The notes under the pieces are model-generated. The model had not been told where the DNA came from. It did no database searches and saw only the letters and a list, made by a program, of their open reading frames with translations. Both the position numbers and the translations under genes were made by a program. DNA of 64,000 nt, from assembly GCF_018129005.1 (NCBI RefSeq), contig NZ_JAAEDL010000007.1:1-64000 (forward strand), in the 5' to 3' direction. Of the stretch, positions 52,970 through 61,800 are shown one piece after another (positions within the stretch are counted from its first letter, which is position 1; every line of letters begins with the position of its first letter). The stretch is from Neoroseomonas eburnea (GTDB taxonomy: Bacteria; Pseudomonadota; Alphaproteobacteria; Acetobacterales; Acetobacteraceae).

Positions 52970-54271
52970 ATGACAGGCATCGCGAAAAGCGCCGAGGAAC
53001 TGGCGCTGATCGAGACGGCGAAGCGCGTGCTGCCGGGGGGCACCTTTGGCAATTTCGGCGCCGACATCGTCATCCGCGAAGGCCTGGGCGGCCGCGTGAA
53101 GGATGTCTCGGGCAACGAGTTCATCGACTACCTGCTCGGCTCCGGTCCGATGTTCATCGGCCACAACCACCCGGCGGTGACCGAGGCGGTGCTGCGCCAG
53201 GTGCCGCTCGGCACCACCTTCTTCACCAACAACGAGCACGGCATCCGCCTGGCGGAAGCGATCGTCGCGGCGGTGCCCTGCGCCGAGCAGGTCCGCTTCG
53301 TCTCGACCGGGTCGGAGGCCGACCTCTACGCGATGCGCCTCGCCCGCGCGTATCGGAAGCGCCCGAAGATCGTGAAGTTCGAGGGCGGCTACCATGGCAT
53401 GAGCGACTGGGGGCTGATGTCGCTGGCACCCAGGCGCCTCGCGAACTTCCCCGAAGCGGTGCCCGACAGCCCGGGCATTCCCGACGCGATCCGCGCCGAG
53501 GTGCTCGTCGCCCCCTTCAACGACGTCGAGGCGGCGGTGCGGCTGATCGAGGCGCGCCAGGACGAGATCGGCGGCGTCATCATGGAACCCTTCCAGCGCC
53601 TCATCCCGCCCAAGCCCGGCTTCCTGCAGGCGGTGCGGGAGGTGACGGCGCGGCTCGGCATTCCGCTCATCTTCGACGAGGTCGTCACCGGCTTCCGCTT
53701 CGCCTATGGCGGCGCGCAGGCGCTCTATGGCGTGACGCCGGACATCTGCACCCTCGGCAAGATCGTCGGCGGCGGCTTCCCGCTGGCGGCGGTGGCGGGG
53801 CGGGCCGACATCATGGCGCATTTCGACAAGGCACTGGTCGGCGAGGATGGCTTCCTGACGCAGATCGGCACGCTGTCCGGCAATCCGGTGGCGGCGGTGG
53901 CCGGGCTCGCGACGCTCGAGGTGCTGCGCACGCCCGGCACCTACGAGGCCGTCACCGCGACAGGGCAGGGGCTGATGGACGGCCTCGCCGCACTGATCGC
54001 CGAGGCCGGCATCCCGGCGCAGATCCTCGGCGAGCCGGTGCTCTTCGACGTGGTCTATGCCGAGGGCGACATGCGCGACTATCGCGCCCTGCTGCGCCAG
54101 GACACGGCGATGCAGAAGCACGTCAACGGCGTGCTGCGGCAGCAGGGCATCCTGAAGGGGGACAGCAAGTACTACCTCTCCACCGCGCATACGGCGGCGG
54201 ACATCGCGCAGACCCTCGACGCCTTCCGCACGGCGCTGCGCACGCTGCCGGCGGCGCGGCGCGTGGCCTGA
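52970..54271 (+). CDS. Class III aminotransferase, glutamate-1-semialdehyde aminomutase-like
   Basis: PLP enzyme, 433 aa. LPGGTFGNFGADIVIREGLG, the glycine-rich FVSTGSEADLYAMRLARAYR, IFDEVVTGFRFAYGG and the PLP lysine in CTLGKIVGGGFPLAAVAG are conserved. It resembles HemL, but alphaproteobacteria make aminolevulinate with HemA (ALA synthase), and the NNEHGIRLAEAIV region differs from true HemL. It is more likely an omega-amino acid or amino-ketone transaminase. ATG at 52970 is preferred over 52958 for GGAGCGGGAC just upstream. Confidence 0.85.
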   Translation: MTGIAKSAEELALIETAKRVLPGGTFGNFGADIVIREGLGGRVKDVSGNEFIDYLLGSGPMFIGHNHPAVTEAVLRQVPLGTTFFTNNEHGIRLAEAIVAAVPCAEQVRFVSTGSEADLYAMRLARAYRKRPKIVKFEGGYHGMSDWGLMSLAPRRLANFPEAVPDSPGIPDAIRAEVLVAPFNDVEAAVRLIEARQDEIGGVIMEPFQRLIPPKPGFLQAVREVTARLGIPLIFDEVVTGFRFAYGGAQALYGVTPDICTLGKIVGGGFPLAAVAGRADIMAHFDKALVGEDGFLTQIGTLSGNPVAAVAGLATLEVLRTPGTYEAVTATGQGLMDGLAALIAEAGIPAQILGEPVLFDVVYAEGDMRDYRALLRQDTAMQKHVNGVLRQQGILKGDSKYYLSTAHTAADIAQTLDAFRTALRTLPAARRVA

Positions 54272-54377
54272 CGAGGCGGCTGCCGGCACCGCGCCGGCAG
54301 CCGGCCCGCTTGACGGGGAGGGCCCGCTGGCGTTTTCAGGCTCGGCATTCACGACAAGACCCCGGGTGGGAGACTCC

Positions 54378-54686
54378 ATGGCGGACAGTCAGGACGCGGC
54401 GAGGCAGGAGTTGCTCGCGCTGCGCAAGAGCATCGACAACATCGACGCGGCGATGATCCACATGCTGGCCGAGCGCTTCCGCTGCACCCAGCGGGTCGGC
54501 GCGCTGAAGGCCGCGCACCACATGCCGCCGGCCGATCCCAAGCGCGAGGAGTATCAGGTCGCCCGCCTGCGCGAACTGGCGAAGGTGGCGGACCTGGATC
54601 CGGAATTCGCCGAAAAATACCTCGCCTTCGTCATCCGCGAGGTGATCCGCCACCATGAGGCGTTCCAGCGGACGCCGCAGGGCTGA
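54378..54686 (+). CDS. Chorismate mutase (AroQ type)
   Basis: All-helical enzyme converting chorismate to prephenate for Phe and Tyr synthesis. 102 aa. LLALRKSIDNIDAAMIHMLA, ERFRCTQRVGALKAAH (active-site Arg and Lys) and PKREEYQVARLRELA match AroQ. GGGAGA precedes the ATG at 54378. The stand-alone, slightly shorter form is usual in alphaproteobacteria; a role in an isochorismate-type reaction cannot be excluded. Confidence 0.88.
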   Translation: MADSQDAARQELLALRKSIDNIDAAMIHMLAERFRCTQRVGALKAAHHMPPADPKREEYQVARLRELAKVADLDPEFAEKYLAFVIREVIRHHEAFQRTPQG

Positions 54687-54749
54687 CCCGCGCCCGTGCC
54701 GCGATGCCCCGCAGCGTGGCCGTGCCGCGCTACGGGGGCGTCGCCGGAC

Positions 54750-55382
54750 CTATTTCGTGCCCCACATGCGATCCCCGGCATCGCCGAGACCGGGGCGGAT
54801 GTAGTGGTGGTCGTCCAGTTCGCGGTCGATCGCCGCGGTCCAGACCGGCACGTCCGGGTGGCGGGCGTGGAAATGCTCCAGCCCCTCCGGCACCGCGAGC
54901 AGGCTGACGAAGCGGATATCCCTGCAGCCGCGCGCCTTGAAGCGGTCCACCGCGGCGACCGCCGAATGGCCGGTGGCGAACATCGGGTCGAGCACCAGCA
55001 CCAGCCGCTCCGCCACGTCGGGCGGCGCCTTGAAATAGTATTCCACCGCCTGCAGCGTCGCCGGGTCCCGATAGAGCCCGATATGCGCGACGCGCGCCGA
55101 GGGCAGCAGCGCCAGCATCCCGTCCAACATGCCGAGCCCGGCGCGCAGCACCGGCGCCAGCACGAGTTTCCGCCCGGCGATGCGCGGCGCCATCATCGGC
55201 TCGAGCGGCGTCGCGATCGGCGTGTCCTCGATCGGCAGGTCCCGCGTGACCTCGTAGCAGAGCAGCATGGCGATCTCGCACAACAGGCGACGGAAATCGC
55301 CGGAAGGGCAGGAGGCCTCCCGCATCAGGGTCAGCTTGTGCTGCACCAGCGGGTGGGTGACGTGGTGGACCTGGCCGCTCAT
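54750..55382 (-). CDS. upp: Uracil phosphoribosyltransferase
   Basis: Salvages uracil to UMP with PRPP. 210 aa. [40 protein letters not shown] and [19 protein letters not shown] (about 122-140) are conserved; the last is the PRPP loop, with His where many homologues have Gly. The uracil-binding [17 protein letters not shown] closes the protein. Divergent from the nucleotide-sugar dehydrogenase gene. Confidence 0.95.
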   Translation of the reverse strand: MSGQVHHVTHPLVQHKLTLMREASCPSGDFRRLLCEIAMLLCYEVTRDLPIEDTPIATPLEPMMAPRIAGRKLVLAPVLRAGLGMLDGMLALLPSARVAHIGLYRDPATLQAVEYYFKAPPDVAERLVLVLDPMFATGHSAVAAVDRFKARGCRDIRFVSLLAVPEGLEHFHARHPDVPVWTAAIDRELDDHHYIRPGLGDAGDRMWGTK

Positions 55383-55504
55383 GCGCCGATAGCCTTCGCG
55401 CCTTTCCGGCCCCGCGCCTGCTCCGATCCCTCGTCCATGCCGCCCGCCTGCCTGATGACACCCCTGTTTCGCCCAAAGCGCCACGGGCCGCCAGAGGTTG
55501 GGAG

Positions 55505-55542
55505 GATATCAATTTCAGGTTGAAAATCATGAAATAGATATC
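55505..55542. promoter_or_regulatory. AT-rich inverted repeat ahead of the nucleotide-sugar dehydrogenase
   Basis: GATATCAATTTCA (55505-55517) and TGAAATAGATATC (55530-55542) are 13-bp arms with one mismatch, separated by 12 nt. The site lies 14 bp before the ATG at 55557 and about 120 bp from the upp start, and is far AT-richer than its surroundings. It looks like an operator for a dimeric regulator or a promoter element; which gene it serves is not known. Confidence 0.55.
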
Positions 55543-55556
55543 GACTATGTGGGTCG

Positions 55557-56843
55557 ATGCCTGATACCGCCCTCCTGCCGGATCTCGCTCTCCTGCCCGC
55601 CGCCGGGCTCGGCCGGGTGGTGGTGGTCGGCCTCGGCTATGTCGGCCGGCCGCTGGCCCTGGAAGCCGCCGCCTCTGGGTTCGATGTCACAGGCTTCGAC
55701 CTCGACCCAATGGCCGTGGTCGCGGCCGAAGCGGCCTGGCGCGCCACGCCGCCGGCCCCGGGGGCTGCGCGGCTCGCGGCCACGGTCGATCCGGGATGCC
55801 TGCCGGCCGCCGAAACCTGGCTGATCTGCGTGCCGACGCCGCTCGATGCCGATGGCCGGCCGGATCTGTCGGCCGTGGCCGCGGCGCTTGCGACCTGCCG
55901 GGCGCAGATCCCGCGCGGTGGGCTGGCCTGCCTCGTCTCCACCTGCCAGCCAGGGGCGACCAATGGCCTCTGCCGCCGGGTGCTGGAACGGGACGGCTGG
56001 CAGGTCGGGCGCGACGTCTTCCTCGCGGTCTCGCCTGAGCGCGAGAACCCCGGCGACGCAGCCCTCGGCCCGCGGCGCATTCCGCGCCTGCTCGGCGCGC
56101 CGGATGACGCTTCGCTCCTCCGCGCGCGCCGCTTCTGGGACCGGGTGACGGACCGCGTCGTGCCGGTCGCCAGCCCGGAGATCGCCGAATGCGCGAAACT
56201 GCTGGAGAACACCTACCGCCTCGTCAACATCGCGCTGATCGACGAACTGCACCGCAGCTTCGCCGCGCTGGGCGTGCCGACGCGCGCGGTGGTGGCGGCG
56301 GCCTCGACCAAACCCTTCGGCTTTGCCCCCTTCTGGCCGGGGCTCGGTGCCGGAGGCCACTGCATCCCGGTCGATCCGGCCTACCTGCAGATGGAGGCAC
56401 GGCGGGCGGGCGCGCCCTCCGCCCTGCTCGACGCGGCGCTGGCCGCGAACCGCGCACGGCCGGGGCGGGCCCTCGCGGCGATCGCCGGCGCCTTCGGCGG
56501 CAGCCTGGCCGGGCGGCGCATCCTGGTCGCCGGCGTCACCTACAAGCCTGACGTCGCCGACCTGCGCGGCGCGGCGCCGGTCGCCCTGCTGCACGGGCTG
56601 CGCGCCTGCGGCGCCGAGGCCGCCTGGTGGGATCCGCTGGTCGAGGAATGTCCAGGCGAGCTCGCCGGCCTGCCGCGAGCCGACGATCCGTCCGGCCAAG
56701 GCTGGGCGGCGCCGGAAGCGATCGTGCTGGGCACGCCGCATCGCGGGCTGGACCTTGCCGGGTTGGCGAGGCTGGCGCCGATGGTGTTCGATCCCTTCGG
56801 CCTGGTGCCGCCCGATGCCGAGGGTCGCGTCAGGGTGCTGTGA
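55557..56843 (+). CDS. Nucleotide-sugar dehydrogenase (UDP-glucose/UDP-ManNAc 6-dehydrogenase family)
   Basis: Oxidises a UDP-sugar twice to the uronic acid for surface polysaccharides. 428 aa. The NAD site is VVVVGLGYVGRPLALEAAAS (about 21-40), the catalytic Cys is 269 in GLGAGGHCIPVDPAYL, and GVTYKPDVADLRGAAPV forms the C-terminal domain. AECAKLLENTYRLVNIAL and the GGHCIPVDP loop favour the WecC/TuaD-like ManNAc branch. No other polysaccharide gene is adjacent. No clear ribosome site; an inverted repeat precedes it. Confidence 0.88.
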   Translation: MPDTALLPDLALLPAAGLGRVVVVGLGYVGRPLALEAAASGFDVTGFDLDPMAVVAAEAAWRATPPAPGAARLAATVDPGCLPAAETWLICVPTPLDADGRPDLSAVAAALATCRAQIPRGGLACLVSTCQPGATNGLCRRVLERDGWQVGRDVFLAVSPERENPGDAALGPRRIPRLLGAPDDASLLRARRFWDRVTDRVVPVASPEIAECAKLLENTYRLVNIALIDELHRSFAALGVPTRAVVAAASTKPFGFAPFWPGLGAGGHCIPVDPAYLQMEARRAGAPSALLDAALAANRARPGRALAAIAGAFGGSLAGRRILVAGVTYKPDVADLRGAAPVALLHGLRACGAEAAWWDPLVEECPGELAGLPRADDPSGQGWAAPEAIVLGTPHRGLDLAGLARLAPMVFDPFGLVPPDAEGRVRVL

Positions 56844-56984
56844 GGCGGCGCGTTCCCCGATCGCGATGGTTTCGATGGGGCGGAAGCCGGGCACGATCCT
56901 GGGTCGGTCGTCCAGGGCCACACGTCCGACGGGATCCCGCCGCGCAGGAGGGGCCGCTGCAGCGCGACGCGTCGCCGTGGCCGG

Positions 56985-59453
56985 TCAGGACGTCGCCGCG
57001 GTCTCCTCCACCGGCGCCGGCAGCCCGACCCGGAAGCGGATCACCGCGCGGACACCGTCCTCCGGAAAGAGGACCGAAACCTCGGCGCCCGGGCCGAGGT
57101 CATGCGTGAGGCCGCGCTCCAGCACGCGCAGGCCGAAGCCGCGCCGCTCCGCCGGCGGCGGCACCACGGGCGGCCCGCCGCGCTCGCGCCATTCGAAGGC
57201 CACAACGCCGTCCTCGCCGACCGACCAGTTCACGTCCACCTCGCCCCCGGCCCGGGACAGCGCGCCGAACTTGGTGGCGTTGGTGACAAGCTCGTGCAAC
57301 GCGAGCACCAGCGCCTGGGCCTGCGCGGCGTCCACCTGGATGCGGCCGGAGCCGACGAGGCGGATCGGGCGCCCGCCCTCGAGCCAGGGCGCGAGGCCGG
57401 CCCGCACGACGCGTGCCAGGTCCACCGGATCCTTGCCATACTCGGCGAGGAGGTCGTGGCCGCGCGTCAGCGCCTGCAGCCGGCCGACGAAGTCCCGCCC
57501 GAAGCCGACCGAGTTGTTCCCGGCCCGGCGCAGCGACTGCGCCGCGATCGACTGCACGCGGGCCAGCGTGTTCTTGACCCGGTGGTTGAGCTCGGTGACG
57601 AGCAGCTCACGCGAACGCTCCGCGCGCACGCGCTCGGTCACGTCCTGCATCACCGCGGAAACGCCGGTGATGGCCCCCTCGGCATCCTTCACCGGATGGC
57701 AGGAGGCGAGCCAGTGGCGCAGGTGCTGCACGGCGCCCGGCGCCTGGCCGGCGCAGGTGACGTCGAGCACCGGGCGCCCGGTCGCCAGCACCTCGCGCTG
57801 CGCGGCCTCGAGCGGGCCCGCCAGCCCATCGGGCATCACCTCGTGCGGGGAGCGGCCGATATGCGCCTCGGTCGGCAGGCCGCTGATGGCGGCGAAGCGC
57901 GCATTGACGTTGAGGAAGCGCAGCGAGGCATCGACCAGCGCGAGGCCGACCGGGACGGTGTCGTAGACGGCGCGGAGCTCGGCCACCGTCTGGCGCACCT
58001 GTGCCTCGTTGACGCGGTGCGCCGCGCCGGCGCCGCGCGCATCCGTCACGTCGTGGATGGCGCCCACCCATTCGACCAGGCGGCCATCCTCGGCGGCGAT
58101 CGGCACGCCGGTCGCCCGCACCCAGCGCCAGGATCCGGCCTCGTCGGCATTGCGCAGCCGGAACTCGACCCCGATCTGGCTGCGCGCGACCAGGCAGCGG
58201 CCCCATTCGGCCAGCGTGGGGGCGCGATCGTCCGGATGCAGCATCTCGACCCAGCCATCGCCGCGGAAGCCCGGCGGCGTCTGGCCGGTGAGCCCGGCCC
58301 AGCCGGCGGCTTCCGTCCAGCCGCCGGCGGCATCCGCCCGCCAGAGCACGAGCGCGCCGGCCTCGGCCAGCGCGCGCAGGCGGCGCTCGCGGTCCTGCGC
58401 GGCGGCCTGCGCCTCGGCCAGCGCGGCGCCGAGGGCGGCGAACTCGGCCGGCCCGGCGGACGGCGGCGGAGGCGGCACGGGGGCATCCGTGCGCAGCGCC
58501 TCCGCGGTCTCCAGGGCATGGTCCTCGAGCGTGGCAATCGGCGCGGCGAGGACGCGGCGCGTCCATCGCATGGCGAGCAATGCGCCGGCCACCGCGAGGA
58601 AAACCGCCGCGCATAGCCAGGGCACCAGACGGCGCACCGCCGCCGGCACCGCCGCCGGCTCCCAGGCGACGACGCGCCATTCCGGCGCCTCCCGCAGGAA
58701 GGCGATGGCGAAGCGGACGTTGTTGCCGGCGGCGTCGGTTCCCTCCCGCACGGTGGCGCGAGGCGCCGTCAGGATGACGGGCCACTCCGGCAGGTCCGCG
58801 GCGCTGCCCCGCTGCGCGGCCACGGTGCGGCCGCGCCCATCCAGCAGCAGGGCGTGGCCGGGGCCGAGCGCCTCGGCCAGGCGTTCGGAGGCGAGGACGA
58901 GGCTCAGCACCGTCTCGGTGCGGCCTTCGCGCAGGACAGGGAGCAGCAGAAGCGGATCGACGGCGGCGCCGCCCGGGCCCGGCAGTACGTCGCTGACGCT
59001 CGCGCGCCCGGTCTCGATGGCCCAGAGGCCGGCGGCGACGGCGGGGGTGGAGGCGAGCGGCGTACCGAAGGGGTGGCTGGTGTCGACCAGCAACCCAAGC
59101 CCCCGGTCGAGCAGGCCGACGGGCGAGCCGAGCGCCTCCGCCAGGCGACGCGCCGCGGCGTCGGTGCCCGGCAGGTCAGCGAGGCTGCGCGCGCCGTCGA
59201 TCGCGTTGCCGAAGGCCTGCAGTGCGAGCCGCCGGCCGTTGATCTCCGCATCGACCCTGAGGGCTGCGACACTGGCGGCGGACACCAGCTTGCGGTCGTC
59301 GACCGCCTGCGCCTGGCGGCGAAGCTCCAGGCCAAGCCCGGCCACGATGAGCAGCGACGGCAACAGGCATACGGCGGCAAGAATGCCCAGACGCTCCGCC
59401 AATCCGCGGCCATTGGCGGCGCGCCGATCCCTGCTCTGCCCGATGACTTGCAC
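56985..59453 (-). CDS. HWE-family sensor histidine kinase with CHASE-like sensor and PAS domains
   Basis: Membrane sensor kinase, 822 aa. Two membrane helices (about 23-45 and 280-300) enclose a periplasmic sensing domain. Two PAS domains follow in the cytoplasm (about 365-475 and 485-605; AVYDTVPVGLALVDASLRFL). The H box is LLVTELNHRVKNTLARVQSI (His 624), the N box HELVTNATKFGALS, and the WxE motif EWRERGGPPVV: HWE kinase signatures. Such kinases often feed the PhyR/EcfG stress system in alphaproteobacteria, but no response regulator gene is near. Confidence 0.9.
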   Translation of the reverse strand: MQVIGQSRDRRAANGRGLAERLGILAAVCLLPSLLIVAGLGLELRRQAQAVDDRKLVSAASVAALRVDAEINGRRLALQAFGNAIDGARSLADLPGTDAAARRLAEALGSPVGLLDRGLGLLVDTSHPFGTPLASTPAVAAGLWAIETGRASVSDVLPGPGGAAVDPLLLLPVLREGRTETVLSLVLASERLAEALGPGHALLLDGRGRTVAAQRGSAADLPEWPVILTAPRATVREGTDAAGNNVRFAIAFLREAPEWRVVAWEPAAVPAAVRRLVPWLCAAVFLAVAGALLAMRWTRRVLAAPIATLEDHALETAEALRTDAPVPPPPPSAGPAEFAALGAALAEAQAAAQDRERRLRALAEAGALVLWRADAAGGWTEAAGWAGLTGQTPPGFRGDGWVEMLHPDDRAPTLAEWGRCLVARSQIGVEFRLRNADEAGSWRWVRATGVPIAAEDGRLVEWVGAIHDVTDARGAGAAHRVNEAQVRQTVAELRAVYDTVPVGLALVDASLRFLNVNARFAAISGLPTEAHIGRSPHEVMPDGLAGPLEAAQREVLATGRPVLDVTCAGQAPGAVQHLRHWLASCHPVKDAEGAITGVSAVMQDVTERVRAERSRELLVTELNHRVKNTLARVQSIAAQSLRRAGNNSVGFGRDFVGRLQALTRGHDLLAEYGKDPVDLARVVRAGLAPWLEGGRPIRLVGSGRIQVDAAQAQALVLALHELVTNATKFGALSRAGGEVDVNWSVGEDGVVAFEWRERGGPPVVPPPAERRGFGLRVLERGLTHDLGPGAEVSVLFPEDGVRAVIRFRVGLPAPVEETAATS

Positions 59454-59589
59454 TACCTATCCTGGAGAGGTGCCAAACCGCGTGCCAGTAAGAAACGATC
59501 AACCGATGGTTGCCGCGACGCAAGCGCCCACAGCAGATGCATGCGATCACAATGCTGGCAGTATGGCAAGCTGGTGCTAGGCTTTCGAA

Positions 59590-60093
59590 ATGATGCGACT
59601 CCGCTTTGCGAGGCTCGCCGCCGGATTGCTGCTCCTCGGTGCCTGTGCGGCGGAGGTGCCGGAACCGGAGGATCTGCCCCTTCCGCCCCCCCCGCCGCCG
59701 GTGGCGCGCCCGCAGGCGCTGCGGCCCGGCGGCAACTCGACCCTGCGGCCTGGCGTGGCGGAGCAGCCGGCAGAGCCCAATGGCGCCGAGCATCAGGCGC
59801 CAGCCGACATGCCCGCCGATGCCGCGGTGGCAGCCGCGCCGCCGCTTTGGCGGGTGGCGCGCGACGGCACCATCGGCTGCGCCGAGCCGTCGCCGCTGCG
59901 CCTCGCGCGGCAGGGCCGTGACGTGCCGCCGCGACTGCTGGCCGAGGCGCGCGCGTCCGGCGGCTGCCGCACGACCTTCCGGGTGAACGAATGGACACTC
60001 GAGGGCACCGATGCGGATCTGGTGCGGCTGCGCCTGACCAACGGGCCGCCGCTCACGCTGTGGTTCCTGCGCGCCGACCTCATCGCGCCCTGA
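59590..60093 (+). CDS. Proline-rich lipoprotein of unknown function
   Basis: 167 aa. Signal peptide with lipobox LLGAC (Cys about 19), then an acidic and proline-rich linker (ending with seven prolines near 31-37) and an Ala-rich stretch to about 85. The C-terminal globular part (about 85-167) has two Cys (GCAEPSPLRLARQG and GGCRTTFRVNEW) that may form a disulfide. I recognise no family. Divergent from the sensor kinase, so a functional link is possible but not shown. Confidence 0.7.
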   Translation: MMRLRFARLAAGLLLLGACAAEVPEPEDLPLPPPPPPVARPQALRPGGNSTLRPGVAEQPAEPNGAEHQAPADMPADAAVAAAPPLWRVARDGTIGCAEPSPLRLARQGRDVPPRLLAEARASGGCRTTFRVNEWTLEGTDADLVRLRLTNGPPLTLWFLRADLIAP

Positions 60094-60159
60094 GCCTGCC
60101 TTGCCGGGCCTGCCCGGCGGCGTGAGGATGCGCCCACGGGATTGGGAACGTATCCGCGG

Positions 60160-61716
60160 ATGAACTGGGAAGCCGAACTCGAGGAACTGCGCCGGCGCGA
60201 GGCGATGGCCCGCGCCATGGGCGGGCCGGACAAGGTGAAGCGCCAGCACGAGGGCGGCCGGCTGACGGTGCGCGAGCGCGTCGAGAAGCTGGCCGACCGG
60301 GGATCCTTCCATGAGGTCGGCGCCATCGCCGGGCGTGCGGAGTACACCGCGAAGGGCGACCTGAAATCCTTCACGCCGTCCAACTGCGTGATGGGCCGGG
60401 CGCTCGTGGACGGCCGCCCCGTCGTGGTGGTGGGGGACGACTTCACCGTGCGCGGCGGCAGCGCGGACGCCACCATCCGCGAGAAGCCGATCATGGCCGA
60501 GCGCATGGCCGCCGAGCTGCGCCTGCCGATCATCCGGCTGATCGAGGGCTCGGGCGGCGGCGGTTCGGTCAAGACCATCGAGACGACCGGGCGGGCCAAC
60601 CTGCCGGGCGGCGTCGGCGGGACGCAGCTCTATCACCAGACCACGGCGAACATGGGGCTGGTGCCGGTGGTGACGCTGGGGCTGGGCTCCGTCGCGGGGC
60701 TCGGCGCGGCGCGGCTGGCGGCGGCGCACTACTCGGTGATGACGAAGTCCTCGGCGATGTTCGTCGCCGGGCCGCCGGTGGTGGCGCGGCTGGGGGAGAA
60801 GCTGGAGAAGCGCGACCTCGGCGGCTGGGAGATCCAATGCAAGGCCGGCGCCGTCGATGACGCGGTGGAGACGGAGGAGGAAGCCTTCGCGCTGGCGCGG
60901 CGCTTCCTGTCCTACCTGCCGTCCTCGGTGTACGACCTGCCGCCCAGTGTGCGGTCGCGCGACGATGCGGCGCGGCGGGATGAACCCCTGATCTCCGCCA
61001 TCCCGCGCGATCCGCGCCGCGCCTACAAGATGCGGCCGATCGTCGAGACGTTGTTCGACAAGGGCTCCTTCTTCGAGATGGGGAAGTGGTTCGGGCGGCC
61101 GGTGATCACCGGGCTGGCGCGGCTCGACGGCCGTGCCGTGGCGGTGCTGGCGAGCGACCCGATCTTCCACGGCGGGTCGTGGACGGCCGACGCCTGCCAG
61201 AAGGTGATCCGCTTCGTCGACCTGGCCGAAACCTTCCACCTGCCGGTCGTCTACCTGATGGACTGCCCCGGCTTCGCGGTGGGGCTGGAGGCGGAGAAGA
61301 CCGCGACGATCCGCTGGGGGGTGCGGGCGATGGCGGCGGTGAACCAGTGCCGCCAGCCTTGGTGCACCGTCATCCTGCGCAACGCCTTCGGCGTGGCGGG
61401 GGTCGTGCACCAGCCGGCGGGACGGTTCTCGCTACGCTATGCGTGGCCTTCCGCGCGCTGGGGCTCCCTGCCACTCGAGGGCGGCGTCGAGGCGGCCTAT
61501 GCGGCCGAGGTCACCGCCGCCGAGGATCGCGAGGCGAAGGTCGCTGAGATCGAGGAGCGGCTGCAGAAGCTGCGTTCCCCCTTCCGCACCGCGGAGGCCT
61601 TCTGGGTCGAGGAAATCATCGACCCGCGGGACAGTCGGAAACTGCTATGCGAGTTCGCGCGGCTGGCCGAACCGCTGAGGGCACCGGGGGCGGCGGCCTT
61701 CACCATGCGGCCCTGA
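60160..61716 (+). CDS. Acyl-CoA carboxylase carboxyltransferase (beta) subunit
   Basis: Crotonase-fold carboxyltransferase of the propionyl/methylcrotonyl-CoA carboxylase type. 518 aa from the ATG at 60160; a TTG at 60142 would add six residues. ERVEKLADRGSFHEVGAIAG, IRLIEGSGGGGSVKTIETTG and LMDCPGFAVGLEAEKTATIR are typical. The C-terminal AYAAEVTAAEDREAKVAEIE is unusual in length. No biotin carboxylase alpha gene is adjacent, so the substrate (propionyl-, geranyl-, or other acyl-CoA) is open. Confidence 0.88.
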   Translation: MNWEAELEELRRREAMARAMGGPDKVKRQHEGGRLTVRERVEKLADRGSFHEVGAIAGRAEYTAKGDLKSFTPSNCVMGRALVDGRPVVVVGDDFTVRGGSADATIREKPIMAERMAAELRLPIIRLIEGSGGGGSVKTIETTGRANLPGGVGGTQLYHQTTANMGLVPVVTLGLGSVAGLGAARLAAAHYSVMTKSSAMFVAGPPVVARLGEKLEKRDLGGWEIQCKAGAVDDAVETEEEAFALARRFLSYLPSSVYDLPPSVRSRDDAARRDEPLISAIPRDPRRAYKMRPIVETLFDKGSFFEMGKWFGRPVITGLARLDGRAVAVLASDPIFHGGSWTADACQKVIRFVDLAETFHLPVVYLMDCPGFAVGLEAEKTATIRWGVRAMAAVNQCRQPWCTVILRNAFGVAGVVHQPAGRFSLRYAWPSARWGSLPLEGGVEAAYAAEVTAAEDREAKVAEIEERLQKLRSPFRTAEAFWVEEIIDPRDSRKLLCEFARLAEPLRAPGAAAFTMRP

Positions 61717-61800
61717 GGCCGCCGCCGGTGTGCCGCGTCACGGCGCGGGAATGCGGCGCAGCGCATACGGGGCCCGCCGGGCGAACCATGAGGTTGCCGC

